Below are positions 48,181 to 62,095 of a stretch of DNA of 64,000 nt, in pieces. How positions within the stretch are numbered: position 1 is the first letter of the stretch; each line of letters begins with the position of its first letter. A program made the position numbers and the translations under genes. The notes beneath the pieces are model-generated. The model saw only the letters and a program-made list of their open reading frames with translations, did no database searches and was not told where the DNA came from. This DNA is from Oasisia sp. SBJ-2009 (Eukaryota > Annelida > Polychaeta > Sabellida > Siboglinidae), in the NCBI GenBank assembly GCA_964017155.1, contig OZ024856.1, forward strand, positions 8,321,811 to 8,385,810. The letters run 5' to 3'.

Positions 48181-49211
48181 GTGATTTTCGAAATTTCGAT
48201 AAACACCCCAAAGTGCGCTTGCGCCAATATAAGGGTATTTTCTCTTCTGAAAAATACAACGTACAAATACAGTTCGTTAGTTTTATGGATCGTCATCGGT
48301 TCCCGAACTAGAAATCGACTACAACTTGTCGAGCTTCCAAAATGGTGCCTATATTTCGGAAATTACGCTAATCACCCTCAAAGTGCGCTTACGCCAATGC
48401 AAAGTTATTTTCACATCTGAAACCTACAATGTACCACTACTCTTCGTGACATGTGTGGATTCGCATGATTCCCAGAACGAAGAGTCAAGTACAAGTGGGC
48501 GTGCTTCGATACTCGTACCTATTTTTTCCGAAATTACTGTAAACTCGCTTAAATGCGTTCGCGCCAAAACAACGGTATTGTCTCATCGGAAAACTACAAC
48601 GTAGTACCACTATAATTATATAGTTTTTTTTGGATTTGCACAGGCCAGACAACGAGGAATAAAGTACAAGTGGTTGAATTTCGATACTAATAGATAGTGG
48701 CTTTGGAAATTGCGAGAAACACCCCAAAATGCGCTTACGCCAATATAAGGGTATTTTCTCTTCTGAAAAATACAACTTACCAATACAGTTCGTTAGTTTT
48801 ATGGATCGTCATCGGTTCCCGGACTAGAAATCAACTACAACTTGTCGAGCTTCCAAAATGGTGCCTATATTTCGGAAATTACGCTAATCACCCTCAAAGT
48901 TCGCTTACGCCAATGCAAAATTATTTTCACATCTGAAACCTACAATGTACCACTACTATTCGAGACCTTTGTGGATTCGCATGGTTCCCAGGGCGAAGAG
49001 TCAAGTACAAGTGGTCCTGCTTCGATACGCGTACCTATTTTTTTGGAAATTACGTTAAACTCCCTTAAATGCGTTCGCGCCAAATTAACGGTATTATCTC
49101 ATCGGAAAACTACATCGTAGTACGACTATATTAAGATACTTTTTTTGGATTTGTATAGTCCAGACAACGAGGAATAAAGTGCACGGGGTTGAATTTCGAT
49201 ACTAATAGATA
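48181..49211 (+). repeat. AB dimer HOR (1031 bp)
   Basis: A at 48181 and B at 48697 (TTCGAGACC, A at 48963). It repeats the preceding dimer without the GTGTTTCG change, and again the single A joins a first-A start to a second-A tail. Confidence 0.88.
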
Positions 49212-52200
49212 GTGATTTTCGAAATTTCGATAAACACCCCAAAGTGCGCTTGCGCCAATATAAGGGTATTTTCTCTTCTGAAAAATACAACGTACAAATA
49301 CAGTTCGTTAGTTTTATGGATCGTCATCGGTTCCCGAAATAGAAATCGACTACAACTTGTCGAGCTTCCAAAATGGTGCCTATATTTCGGAAATTACGCT
49401 AATCACCCTCAAAGTGCGCTTACGCCAATGCAAAGTTATTTTCACATCTGAAACCTACAATGTACCACTACTCTTCGTGACATGTGTGGATTCGCATGAT
49501 TCCCAGGGCGAAGAGTCAAGTACAAGTGGTCCTGCTTCGATACGCGTACCTATTTTTTCCGAAATTACTGTAAACTCGCTTAAATGCGTTCGCGCCAAAA
49601 CAACGGTATTGTCTCATCGGAAAACTACATCGTAGTACGACTATATTAAGATTCTTTTTTTGGATTTGTATAGTCCAGACAACGAGGAATAAAGTGCACG
49701 GGGTTGAATTTCGATACTAATAGATAGTGATTTTCGAAATTTCGATAAACACCCCTAAGTGCGCTTGCGCCAATATAAGGGTATTTTCTCTTCTGAAAAA
49801 TACAACGTACAAATACAGTTCGTTAGTTTTATGGATCGTCATCGGTTCCCGAACTAGAAATCGACTACAACTTGTCGAGCTTCCAAAATGGTGCCTATAT
49901 TTCGGAAATTACGCTAATCACCCTCAAAGTGCGCTTACGCCAATGCAAAGTTATTTTCACATCTGAAACCTACAATGTACCACTACTCTTCGTGACATGT
50001 GTGGATTCGCATGATTCCCAGAACGAAGAGTCAAGTACAAGTGGGCGTGCTTCGATACTCGTACCTATTTTTTCCGAAATTACTGTAAACTCGCTTAAAT
50101 GCGTTCGCGCCAAAACAACGGTATTGTCTCATCGGAAAACTACAACGTAGTACCACTATAATTATATAGTTTTTTTTGGATTTGCACAGGCCAGACAACG
50201 AGGAATAAAGTACAAGTGGTTGAATTTCGATACTAATAGATAGTGGCTTTGGAAATTGCGAGAAACACCCCAAAATGCGCTTACGCCAATATAAGGGTAT
50301 TTTCTCTTCTGAAAAATACAACTTACCAATACAGTTCGTTAGTTTTATGGATCGTCATCGGTTCCCGGACTAGAAATCAACTACAACTTGTCGAGCTTCC
50401 AAAATGGTGCCTATATTTCGGAAATTACGCTAATCACCCTCAAAGTTCGCTTACGCCAATGCAAAATTATGTTCACATCTGAAACCTACAATGTACCACT
50501 ACTATTCGTGACCTTTGTGGATTCGCATGGTTCCCAGGGCGAAGAGTCAAGTACAAGTGGTCCTGCTTCGATACGCGTACCTATTTTTTTGGAAATTACG
50601 TTAAACTCCCTTAAATGCGTTCGCGCCAAATTAACGGTATTATCTCATCGGAAAACTACATCGTAGTACGAATATATTAAGATACTTTTTTTGGATTTGT
50701 ATAGTCCAGACAACGAGGAATAAAGTGCACGGGGTTGAATTTCGATACTAATAGATAGTGATTTTCGAAATTTCGATAAACACCCCAAAGTGCGCTTGCG
50801 CCAATATAAGGGTATTTTCTCTTCTGAAAAATACAACGTACAAATACAGTTCGTTAGTTTTATGGATCGTCATCGGTTCCCGAACTAGAAATCGACTACA
50901 ACTTGTCGAGCTTCCAAAATGGTGCCTATATTTCGGAAATTACGCTAATCACCCTCAAAGTGCGCTTACGCCAATGCAAAGTTATTTTCACATCTGAAAC
51001 CTACAATGTACCACTACTCTTCGTGACATGTGTGGATTCGCATGATTCCCAGAACGAAGAGTCAAGTACAAGTGGGCGTGCTTCGATACTCGTACCTATT
51101 TTTTCCGAAATTACTGTAAACTCGCTTAAATGCGTTCGCGCCAAAACAACGGTATTGTCTCATCGGAAAACTACATCGTAGTACGACTATATTAAGATAC
51201 TTTTTTTGGATTTGTATAGTCCAGACAACGAGGAATAAAGTGCACGGGGTTGAATTTCGATACTAATAGATAGTGATTTTCGAAATTTCGATAAACACCC
51301 CTAAGTGCGCTTGCGCCAATATAAGGGTATTTTCTCTTCTGAAAAATACAACGTACAAATACAGTTCGTTAGTTTTATGGATCGTCATCGGTTCCCGAAC
51401 TAGAAATCGACTACAACTTGTCGAGCTTCCAAAATGGTGCCTATATTTCGGAAATTACGCTAATCACCCTCAAAGTGCGCTTACGCCAATGCAAAGTTAT
51501 TTTCACATCTGAAACCTACAATGTACCACTACTCTTCGTGACATGTGTGGATTCGCATGATTCCCAGAACGAAGAGTCAAGTACAAGTGGGCGTGCTTCG
51601 ATACTCGTACCTATTTTTTCCGAAATTACTGTAAACTCGCTTAAATGCGTTCGCGCCAAAACAACGGTATTGTCTCATCGGAAAACTACAACGTAGTACC
51701 ACTATAATTATATAGTTTTTTTTGGATTTGCACAGGCCAGACAACGAGGAATAAAGTACAAGTGGTTGAATTTCGATACTAATAGATAGTGGCTTTGGAA
51801 ATTGCGAGAAACACCCCAAAATGCGCTTACGCCAATATAAGGGTATTTTCTCTTCTGAAAAATACAACTTACCAATACAGTTCGTTAGTTTTATGGATCG
51901 TCATCGGTTCCCGGACTAGAAATCAACTACAACTTGTCGAGCTTCCAAAATGGTGCCTATATTTCGGAAATTACGCTAATCACCCTCAAAGTTCGCTTAC
52001 GCCAATGCAAAATTATTTTCACATCTGAAACCTACAATGTACCACTACTATTCGTGACCTTTGTGGATTCGCATGGTTCCCAGGGCGAAGAGTCAAGTAC
52101 AAGTGGTCCTGCTTCGATACGCGTACCTATTTTTTTGGAAATTACGTTAAACTCCCTTAAATGCGTTCGCGCCAAATTAACGGTATTATCTCATCGGAAA

Positions 52201-52303
52201 ACTACATCGTAGTACGACTATATTAAGATACTTTTTTTGGATTTGTATAGTCCAGACAACGAGGAATAAAGTGCACGGGGTTGAATTTCGATACTAATAG
52301 ATA
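49212..52303 (+). repeat. Hexamer HOR A*-A-B-A-A-B, copy 4 (3092 bp)
   Basis: Monomers at 49212 (A*, A at 49339, GATTCTTTTT with T at 49653), 49727, 50243 B, 50758, 51273 and 51789 B. The B at 50243 has TTATGTTCAC (G at 50471) and TACGAATATATT (A at 50672), the first example of this linked pair. The B at 51789 has neither. Confidence 0.92.
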
Positions 52304-55300
52304 GTGATTTTCGAAATTTCGATAAACACCCCAAAGTGCGCTTGCGCCAATATAAGGGTATTTTCTCTTCTGAAAAATACAACGTACAAATACAGTTCGT
52401 TAGTTTTATGGATCGTCATCGGTTCCCGAAATAGAAATCGACTACAACTTGTCGAGCTTCCAAAATGGTGCCTATATTTCGGAAATTACGCTAATCACCC
52501 TCAAAGTGCGCTTACGCCAATGCAAAGTTATTTTCACATCTGAAACCTACAATGTACCACTACTCTTCGTGACATGTGTGGATTCGCATGATTCCCAGGG
52601 CGAAGAGTCAAGTACAAGTGGTCCTGCTTCGATACGCGTACCTATTTTTTCCGAAATTACTGTAAACTCGCTTAAATGCGTTCGCGCCAAAACAACGGTA
52701 TTGTCTCATCGGAAAACTACATCGTAGTACGACTATATTAAGATTCTTTTTTTGGATTTGTATAGTCCAGACAACGAGGAATAAAGTGCACGGGGTTGAA
52801 TTTCGATACTAATAGATAGTGATTTTCGAAATTTCGATAAACACCCCTAAGTGCGCTTGCGCCAATATAAGGGTATTTTCTCTTCTGAAAAATACAACGT
52901 ACAAATACAGTTCGTTAGTTTTATGGATCGTCATCGGTTCCCGAACTAGAAATCGACTACAACTTGTCGAGCTTCCAAAATGGTGCCTATATTTCGGAAA
53001 TTACGCTAATCACCCTCAAAGTGCGCTTACGCCAATGCAAAGTTATTTTCACATCTGAAACCTACAATGTACCACTACTCTTCGTGACATGTGTGGATTC
53101 GCATGATTCCCAGAACGAAGAGTCAAGTACAAGTGGGCGTGCTTCGATACTCGTACCTATTTTTTCCGAAATTACTGTAAACTCGCTTAAATGCGTTCGC
53201 GCCAAAACAACGGTATTGTCTCATCGGAAAACTACAACGTAGTACCACTATAATTATATAGTTTTTTTTGGATTTGCACAGGCCAGACAACGAGGAATAA
53301 AGTACAAGTGGTTGAATTTCGATACTAATAGATAGTGGCTTTGGAAATTGCGAGAAACACCCCAAAATGCGCTTACGCCAATATAAGGGTATTTTCTCTT
53401 CTGAAAAATACAACTTACCAATACAGTTCGTTAGTTTTATGGATCGTCATCGGTTCCCGGACTAGAAATCAACTACAACTTGTCGAGCTTCCAAAATGGT
53501 GCCTATATTTCGGAAATTACGCTAATCACCCTCAAAGTTCGCTTACGCCAATGCAAAATTATGTTCACATCTGAAACCTACAATGTACCACTACTATTCG
53601 TGACCTTTGTGGATTCGCATGGTTCCCAGGGCGAAGAGTCAAGTACAAGTGGTCCTGCTTCGATACGCGTACCTATTTTTTTGGAAATTACGTTAAACTC
53701 CCTTAAATGCGTTCGCGCCAAATTAACGGTATTATCTCATCGGAAAACTACATCGTAGTACGAATATATTAAGATACTTTTTTTGGATTTGTATAGTCCA
53801 GACAACGAGGAATAAAGTGCACGGGGTTGAATTTCGATACTAATAGATAGTGATTTTCGAAATTTCGATAAACACCCCAAAGTGCGCTTGCGCCAATATA
53901 AGGGTATTTTCTCTTCTGAAAAATACAACGTACAAATACAGTTCGTTAGTTTTATGGATCGTCATCGGTTCCCGAACTAGAAATCGACTACAACTTGTCG
54001 AGCTTCCAAAATGGTGCCTATATTTCGGAAATTACGCTAATCACCCTCAAAGTGCGCTTACGCCAATGCAAAGTTATTTTCACATCTGAAACCTACAATG
54101 TACCACTACTCTTCGTGACATGTGTGGATTCGCATGATTCCCAGAACGAAGAGTCAAGTACAAGTGGGCGTGCTTCGATACTCGTACCTATTTTTTCCGA
54201 AATTACTGTAAACTCGCTTAAATGCGTTCGCGCCAAAACAACGGTATTGTCTCATCGGAAAACTACATCGTAGTACGACTATATTAAGATACTTTTTTTG
54301 GATTTGTATAGTCCAGACAACGAGGAATAAAGTGCACGGGGTTGAATTTCGATACTAATAGATAGTGATTTTCGAAATTTCGATAAACACCCCTAAGTGC
54401 GCTTGCGCCAATATAAGGGTATTTTCTCTTCTGAAAAATACAACGTACAAATACAGTTCGTTAGTTTTATGGATCGTCATCGGTTCCCGAACTAGAAATC
54501 GACTACAACTTGTCGAGCTTCCAAAATGGTGCCTATATTTCGGAAATTACGCTAATCACCCTCAAAGTGCGCTTACGCCAATGCAAAGTTATTTTCACAT
54601 CTGAAACCTACAATGTACCACTACTCTTCGTGACATGTGTGGATTCGCATGATTCCCAGAACGAAGAGTCAAGTACAAGTGGGCGTGCTTCGATACTCGT
54701 ACCTATTTTTTCCGAAATTACTGTAAACTCGCTTAAATGCGTTCGCGCCAAAACAACGGTATTGTCTCATCGGAAAACTACAACGTAGTACCACTATAAT
54801 TATATAGTTTTTTTTGGATTTGCACAGGCCAGACAACGAGGAATAAAGTACAAGTGGTTGAATTTCGATACTAATAGATAGTGGCTTTGGAAATTGCGAG
54901 AAACACCCCAAAATGCGCTTACGCCAATATAAGGGTATTTTCTCTTCTGAAAAATACAACTTACCAATACAGTTCGTTAGTTTTATGGATCGTCATCGGT
55001 TCCCGGACTAGAAATCAACTACAACTTGTCGAGCTTCCAAAATGGTGCCTATATTTCGGAAATTACGCTAATCACCCTCAAAGTTCGCTTACGCCAATGC
55101 AAAATTATGTTCACATCTGAAACCTACAATGTACCACTACTATTCGTGACCTTTGTGGATTCGCATGGTTCCCAGGGCGAAGAGTCAAGTACAAGTGGTC
55201 CTGCTTCGATACGCGTACCTATTTTTTTGGAAATTACGTTAAACTCCCTTAAATGCGTTCGCGCCAAATTAACGGTATTATCTCATCGGAAAACTACATC

Positions 55301-55395
55301 GTAGTACGAATATATTAAGATACTTTTTTTGGATTTGTATAGTCCAGACAACGAGGAATAAAGTGCACGGGGTTGAATTTCGATACTAATAGATA
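52304..55395 (+). repeat. Hexamer HOR A*-A-B-A-A-B, copy 5 (3092 bp)
   Basis: Monomers at 52304 (A*, A at 52431, T at 52745), 52819, 53335 B (G at 53563, A at 53764), 53850, 54365 and 54881 B (G at 55109, A at 55310). Both B copies carry the linked pair. It is virtually identical to 57973-61064. Confidence 0.92.
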
Positions 55396-56941
55396 GTGAT
55401 TTTCGAAATTTCGATAAACACCCCAAAGTGCGCTTGCGCCAATATAAGGGTATTTTCTCTTCTGAAAAATACAACGTACAAATACAGTTCGTTAGTTTTA
55501 TGGATCGTCATCGGTTCCCGAACTAGAAATCGACTACAACTTGTCGAGCTTCCAAAATGGTGCCTATATTTCGGAAATTACGCTAATCACCCTCAAAGTG
55601 CGCTTACGCCAATGCAAAGTTATTTTCACATCTGAAACCTACAATGTACCACTACTCTTCGTGACATGTGTGGATTCGCATGATTCCCAGAACGAAGAGT
55701 CAAGTACAAGTGGGCGTGCTTCGATACTCGTACCTATTTTTTCCGAAATTACTGTAAACTCGCTTAAATGCGTTCGCGCCAAAACAACGGTATTGTCTCA
55801 TCGGAAAACTACATCGTAGTACGACTATATTAAGATACTTTTTTTGGATTTGTATAGTCCAGACAACGAGGAATAAAGTGCACGGGGTTGAATTTCGATA
55901 CTAATAGATAGTGATTTTCGAAATTTCGATAAACACCCCTAAGTGCGCTTGCGCCAATATAAGGGTATTTTCTCTTCTGAAAAATACAACGTACAAATAC
56001 AGTTCGTTAGTTTTATGGATCGTCATCGGTTCCCGAACTAGAAATCGACTACAACTTGTCGAGCTTCCAAAATGGTGCCTATATTTCGGAAATTACGCTA
56101 ATCACCCTCAAAGTGCGCTTACGCCAATGCAAAGTTATTTTCACATCTGAAACCTACAATGTACCACTACTCTTCGTGACATGTGTGGATTCGCATGATT
56201 CCCAGAACGAAGAGTCAAGTACAAGTGGGCGTGCTTCGATACTCGTACCTATTTTTTCCGAAATTACTGTAAACTCGCTTAAATGCGTTCGCGCCAAAAC
56301 AACGGTATTGTCTCATCGGAAAACTACAACGTGGTACCACTATAATTATATAGTTTTTTTTGGATTTGCACAGGCCAGACAACGAGGAATAAAGTACAAG
56401 TGGTTGAATTTCGATACTAATAGATAGTGGCTTTGGAAATTGCGAGAAACACCCCAAAATGCGCTTACGCCAATATAAGGGTATTTTCTCTTCTGAAAAA
56501 TACAACTTACCAATACAGTTCGTTAGTTTTATGGATCGTCATCGGTTCCCGGACTAGAAATCAACTACAACTTGTCGAGCTTCCAAAATGGTGCCTATAT
56601 TTCGGAAATTACGCTAATCACCCTCAAAGTTCGCTTACGCCAATGCAAAATTATTTTCACATCTGAAACCTACAATGTACCACTACTATTCGAGACCTTT
56701 GTGGATTCGCATGGTTCCCAGGGCGAAGAGTCAAGTACAAGTGGTCCTGCTTCGATACGCGTACCTATGTTTTTGGAAATTACGTTAAACTCCCTTAAAT
56801 GCGTTCGCGCCAAATTAACGGTATTATCTCATCGGAAAACTACATCGTAGTACGACTATATTAAGATACTTTTTTTGGATTTGTATAGTGCAGACAACGA
56901 GGAATAAAGTGCACGGGGTTGAATTTCGATACTAATAGATA
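55396..56941 (+). repeat. AAB trimer HOR (1546 bp)
   Basis: A at 55396, A at 55911 and B at 56427. The tail of 55911 has AACGTGGTACCAC (G at 56333), otherwise only at 63033, 6700 bp away. It makes a 10-bp palindrome, GTGGTACCAC. The B has TTCGAGACC (A at 56693) and TACCTATGTTTTTGG. Confidence 0.9.
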
Positions 56942-57972
56942 GTGATTTTCGAAATTTCGATAAACACCCCAAAGTGCGCTTGCGCCAATATAAGGGTATT
57001 TTCTCTTCTGAAAAATACAACGTACAAATACAGTTCGTTAGTTTTATGGATCGTCATCGGTTCCCGAACTAGAAATCGACTACAACTTGTCGAGCTTCCA
57101 AAATGGTGCCTATGTTTCGGAAATTACGCTAATCACCCTCAAAGTGCGCTTACGCCAATGCAAAGTTATTTTCACATCTGAAACCTACAATGTACCACTA
57201 CTCTTCGTGACATGTGTGGATTCGCATGATTCCCAGAACGAAGAGTCAAGTACAAGTGGGCGTGCTTCGATACTCGTACCTATTTTTTCCGAAATTACTG
57301 TAAACTCGCTTAAATGCGTTCGCGCCAAAACAACGGTATTGTCTCATCGGAAAACTACAACGTAGTACCACTATAATTATATAGTTTTTTTTGGATTTGC
57401 ACAGGCCAGACAACGAGGAATAAAGTACAAGTGGTTGAATTTCGATACTAATAGATAGTGGCTTTGGAAATTGCGAGAAACACCCCAAAATGCGCTTACG
57501 CCAATATAAGGGTATTTTCTCTTCTGAAAAATACAACTTACCAATACAGTTCGTTAGTTTTATGGATCGTCATCGGTTCCCGGACTAGAAATCAACTACA
57601 ACTTGTCGAGCTTCCAAAATGGTGCCTATATTTCGGAAATTACGCTAATCACCCTCAAAGTTCGCTTACGCCAATGCAAAATTATTTTCACATCTGAAAC
57701 CTACAATGTACCACTACTATTCGTGACCTTTGTGGATTCGCATGGTTCCCAGGGCGAAGAGTCAAGTACAAGTGGTCCTGCTTCGATACGCGTACCTATT
57801 TTTTTGGAAATTACGTTAAACTCCCTTAAATGCGTTCGCGCCAAATTAACGGTATTATCTCATCGGAAAACTACATCGTAGTACGACTATATTAAGATAC
57901 TTTTTTTGGATTTGTATAGTCCAGACAACGAGGAATAAAGTGCACGGGGTTGAATTTCGATACTAATAGATA
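56942..57972 (+). repeat. AB dimer HOR (1031 bp)
   Basis: A at 56942 (TGCCTATGTTTCGG near 57114, private) and B at 57458 with none of the right-hand B variants. It is preceded by TAGTGCAGAC, which is rare in this part of the array, so the A probably came from an older lineage. Confidence 0.88.
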
Positions 57973-60900
57973 GTGATTTTCGAAATTTCGATAAACACCC
58001 CAAAGTGCGCTTGCGCCAATATAAGGGTATTTTCTCTTCTGAAAAATACAACGTACAAATACAGTTCGTTAGTTTTATGGATCGTCATCGGTTCCCGAAA
58101 TAGAAATCGACTACAACTTGTCGAGCTTCCAAAATGGTGCCTATATTTCGGAAATTACGCTAATCACCCTCAAAGTGCGCTTACGCCAATGCAAAGTTAT
58201 TTTCACATCTGAAACCTACAATGTACCACTACTCTTCGTGACATGTGTGGATTCGCATGATTCCCAGGGCGAAGAGTCAAGTACAAGTGGTCCTGCTTCG
58301 ATACGCGTACCTATTTTTTCCGAAATTACTGTAAACTCGCTTAAATGCGTTCGCGCCAAAACAACGGTATTGTCTCATCGGAAAACTACATCGTAGTACG
58401 ACTATATTAAGATTCTTTTTTTGGATTTGTATAGTCCAGACAACGAGGAATAAAGTGCACGGGGTTGAATTTCGATACTAATAGATAGTGATTTTCGAAA
58501 TTTCGATAAACACCCCTAAGTGCGCTTGCGCCAATATAAGGGTATTTTCTCTTCTGAAAAATACAACGTACAAATACAGTTCGTTAGTTTTATGGATCGT
58601 CATCGGTTCCCGAACTAGAAATCGACTACAACTTGTCGAGCTTCCAAAATGGTGCCTATATTTCGGAAATTACGCTAATCACCCTCAAAGTGCGCTTACG
58701 CCAATGCAAAGTTATTTTCACATCTGAAACCTACAATGTACCACTACTCTTCGTGACATGTGTGGATTCGCATGATTCCCAGAACGAAGAGTCAAGTACA
58801 AGTGGGCGTGCTTCGATACTCGTACCTATTTTTTCCGAAATTACTGTAAACTCGCTTAAATGCGTTCGCGCCAAAACAACGGTATTGTCTCATCGGAAAA
58901 CTACAACGTAGTACCACTATAATTATATAGTTTTTTTTGGATTTGCACAGGCCAGACAACGAGGAATAAAGTACAAGTGGTTGAATTTCGATACTAATAG
59001 ATAGTGGCTTTGGAAATTGCGAGAAACACCCCAAAATGCGCTTACGCCAATATAAGGGTATTTTCTCTTCTGAAAAATACAACTTACCAATACAGTTCGT
59101 TAGTTTTATGGATCGTCATCGGTTCCCGGACTAGAAATCAACTACAACTTGTCGAGCTTCCAAAATGGTGCCTATATTTCGGAAATTACGCTAATCACCC
59201 TCAAAGTTCGCTTACGCCAATGCAAAATTATGTTCACATCTGAAACCTACAATGTACCACTACTATTCGTGACCTTTGTGGATTCGCATGGTTCCCAGGG
59301 CGAAGAGTCAAGTACAAGTGGTCCTGCTTCGATACGCGTACCTATTTTTTTGGAAATTACGTTAAACTCCCTTAAATGCGTTCGCGCCAAATTAACGGTA
59401 TTATCTCATCGGAAAACTACATCGTAGTACGAATATATTAAGATACTTTTTTTGGATTTGTATAGTCCAGACAACGAGGAATAAAGTGCACGGGGTTGAA
59501 TTTCGATACTAATAGATAGTGATTTTCGAAATTTCGATAAACACCCCAAAGTGCGCTTGCGCCAATATAAGGGTATTTTCTCTTCTGAAAAATACAACGT
59601 ACAAATACAGTTCGTTAGTTTTATGGATCGTCATCGGTTCCCGAACTAGAAATCGACTACAACTTGTCGAGCTTCCAAAATGGTGCCTATATTTCGGAAA
59701 TTACGCTAATCACCCTCAAAGTGCGCTTACGCCAATGCAAAGTTATTTTCACATCTGAAACCTACAATGTACCACTACTCTTCGTGACATGTGTGGATTC
59801 GCATGATTCCCAGAACGAAGAGTCAAGTACAAGTGGGCGTGCTTCGATACTCGTACCTATTTTTTCCGAAATTACTGTAAACTCGCTTAAATGCGTTCGC
59901 GCCAAAACAACGGTATTGTCTCATCGGAAAACTACATCGTAGTACGACTATATTAAGATACTTTTTTTGGATTTGTATAGTCCAGACAACGAGGAATAAA
60001 GTGCACGGGGTTGAATTTCGATACTAATAGATAGTGATTTTCGAAATTTCGATAAACACCCCTAAGTGCGCTTGCGCCAATATAAGGGTATTTTCTCTTC
60101 TGAAAAATACAACGTACAAATACAGTTCGTTAGTTTTATGGATCGTCATCGGTTCCCGAACTAGAAATCGACTACAACTTGTCGAGCTTCCAAAATGGTG
60201 CCTATATTTCGGAAATTACGCTAATCACCCTCAAAGTGCGCTTACGCCAATGCAAAGTTATTTTCACATCTGAAACCTACAATGTACCACTACTCTTCGT
60301 GACATGTGTGGATTCGCATGATTCCCAGAACGAAGAGTCAAGTACAAGTGGGCGTGCTTCGATACTCGTACCTATTTTTTCCGAAATTACTGTAAACTCG
60401 CTTAAATGCGTTCGCGCCAAAACAACGGTATTGTCTCATCGGAAAACTACAACGTAGTACCACTATAATTATATAGTTTTTTTTGGATTTGCACAGGCCA
60501 GACAACGAGGAATAAAGTACAAGTGGTTGAATTTCGATACTAATAGATAGTGGCTTTGGAAATTGCGAGAAACACCCCAAAATGCGCTTACGCCAATATA
60601 AGGGTATTTTCTCTTCTGAAAAATACAACTTACCAATACAGTTCGTTAGTTTTATGGATCGTCATCGGTTCCCGGACTAGAAATCAACTACAACTTGTCG
60701 AGCTTCCAAAATGGTGCCTATATTTCGGAAATTACGCTAATCACCCTCAAAGTTCGCTTACGCCAATGCAAAATTATGTTCACATCTGAAACCTACAATG
60801 TACCACTACTATTCGTGACCTTTGTGGATTCGCATGGTTCCCAGGGCGAAGAGTCAAGTACAAGTGGTCCTGCTTCGATACGCGTACCTATTTTTTTGGA

Positions 60901-61064
60901 AATTACGTTAAACTCCCTTAAATGCGTTCGCGCCAAATTAACGGTATTATCTCATCGGAAAACTACATCGTAGTACGAATATATTAAGATACTTTTTTTG
61001 GATTTGTATAGTCCAGACAACGAGGAATAAAGTGCACGGGGTTGAATTTCGATACTAATAGATA
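57973..61064 (+). repeat. Hexamer HOR A*-A-B-A-A-B, copy 6 (3092 bp)
   Basis: Monomers at 57973 (A*, A at 58100, T at 58414), 58488, 59004 B (G at 59232, A at 59433), 59519, 60034 and 60550 B (G at 60778, A at 60979). It lies 5669 bp after copy 5 and shares all its markers. Confidence 0.92.
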
Positions 61065-62095
61065 GTGATTTTCGAAATTTCGATAAACACCCCAAAGTGC
61101 GCTTGCGCCAATATAAGGGTATTTTCTCTTCTGAAAAATACAACGTACAAATACAGTTCGTTAGTTTTATGGATCGTCATCGGTTCCCGAACTAGAAATC
61201 GACTACAACTTGTCGAGCTTCCAAAATGGTGCCTATATTTCGGAAATTACGCTAATCACCCTCAAAGTGCGCTTACGCCAATGCAAAGTTATTTTCACAT
61301 CTGAAACCTACAATGTACCACTACTCTTCGTGACATGTGTGGATTCGCATGATTCCCAGAACGAAGAGTCAAGTACAAGTGGGCGTGCTTCGATACTCGT
61401 ACCTATTTTTTCCGAAATTACTGTAAACTCGCTTAAATGCGTTCGCGCCAAAACAACGGTATTGTCTCATCGGAAAACTACAACGTAGTACCACTATAAT
61501 TATATAGTTTTTTTTGGATTTGCACAGGCCAGACAACGAGGAATAAAGTACAAGTGGTTGAATTTCGATACTAATAGATAGTGGCTTTGGAAATTGCGAG
61601 AAACACCCCAAAATGCGCTTACGCCAATATAAGGGTATTTTCTCTTCTGAAAAATACAACTTACCAATACAGTTCGTTAGTTTTATGGATCGTCATCGGT
61701 TCCCGGACTAGAAATCAACTACAACTTGTCGAGCTTCCAAAATGGTGCCTATATTTCGGAAATTACGCTAATCACCCTCAAAGTTCGCTTACGCCAATGC
61801 AAAATTATGTTCACATCTGAAACCTACAATGTACCACTACTATTCGTGACCTTTGTGGATTCGCATGGTTCCCAGGGCGAAGAGTCAAGTACAAGTGGTC
61901 CTGCTTCGATACGCGTACCTATTTTTTTGGAAATTACGTTAAACTCCCTTAAATGCGTTCGCGCCAAATTAACGGTATTATCTCATCGGAAAACTACATC
62001 GTAGTACGAATATATTAAGATACTTTTTTTGGATTTGTATAGTCCAGACAACGAGGAATAAAGTGCACGGGGTTGAATTTCGATACTAATAGATA
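61065..62095 (+). repeat. AB dimer HOR (1031 bp)
   Basis: A at 61065 and B at 61581 (G at 61809, A at 62010). The single A has CCCCAAAGTG and the B-linked tail, consistent with loss of one 515-bp monomer from an AAB unit. Confidence 0.88.

Noticed and set aside
56056..56427. Longer 123-codon frame, also at 62756-63127
   Set aside because: It is the ordinary 92-codon frame extended because one TAG became TGG (G at 56333 and 63033). It is a shared point mutation, not a gene.
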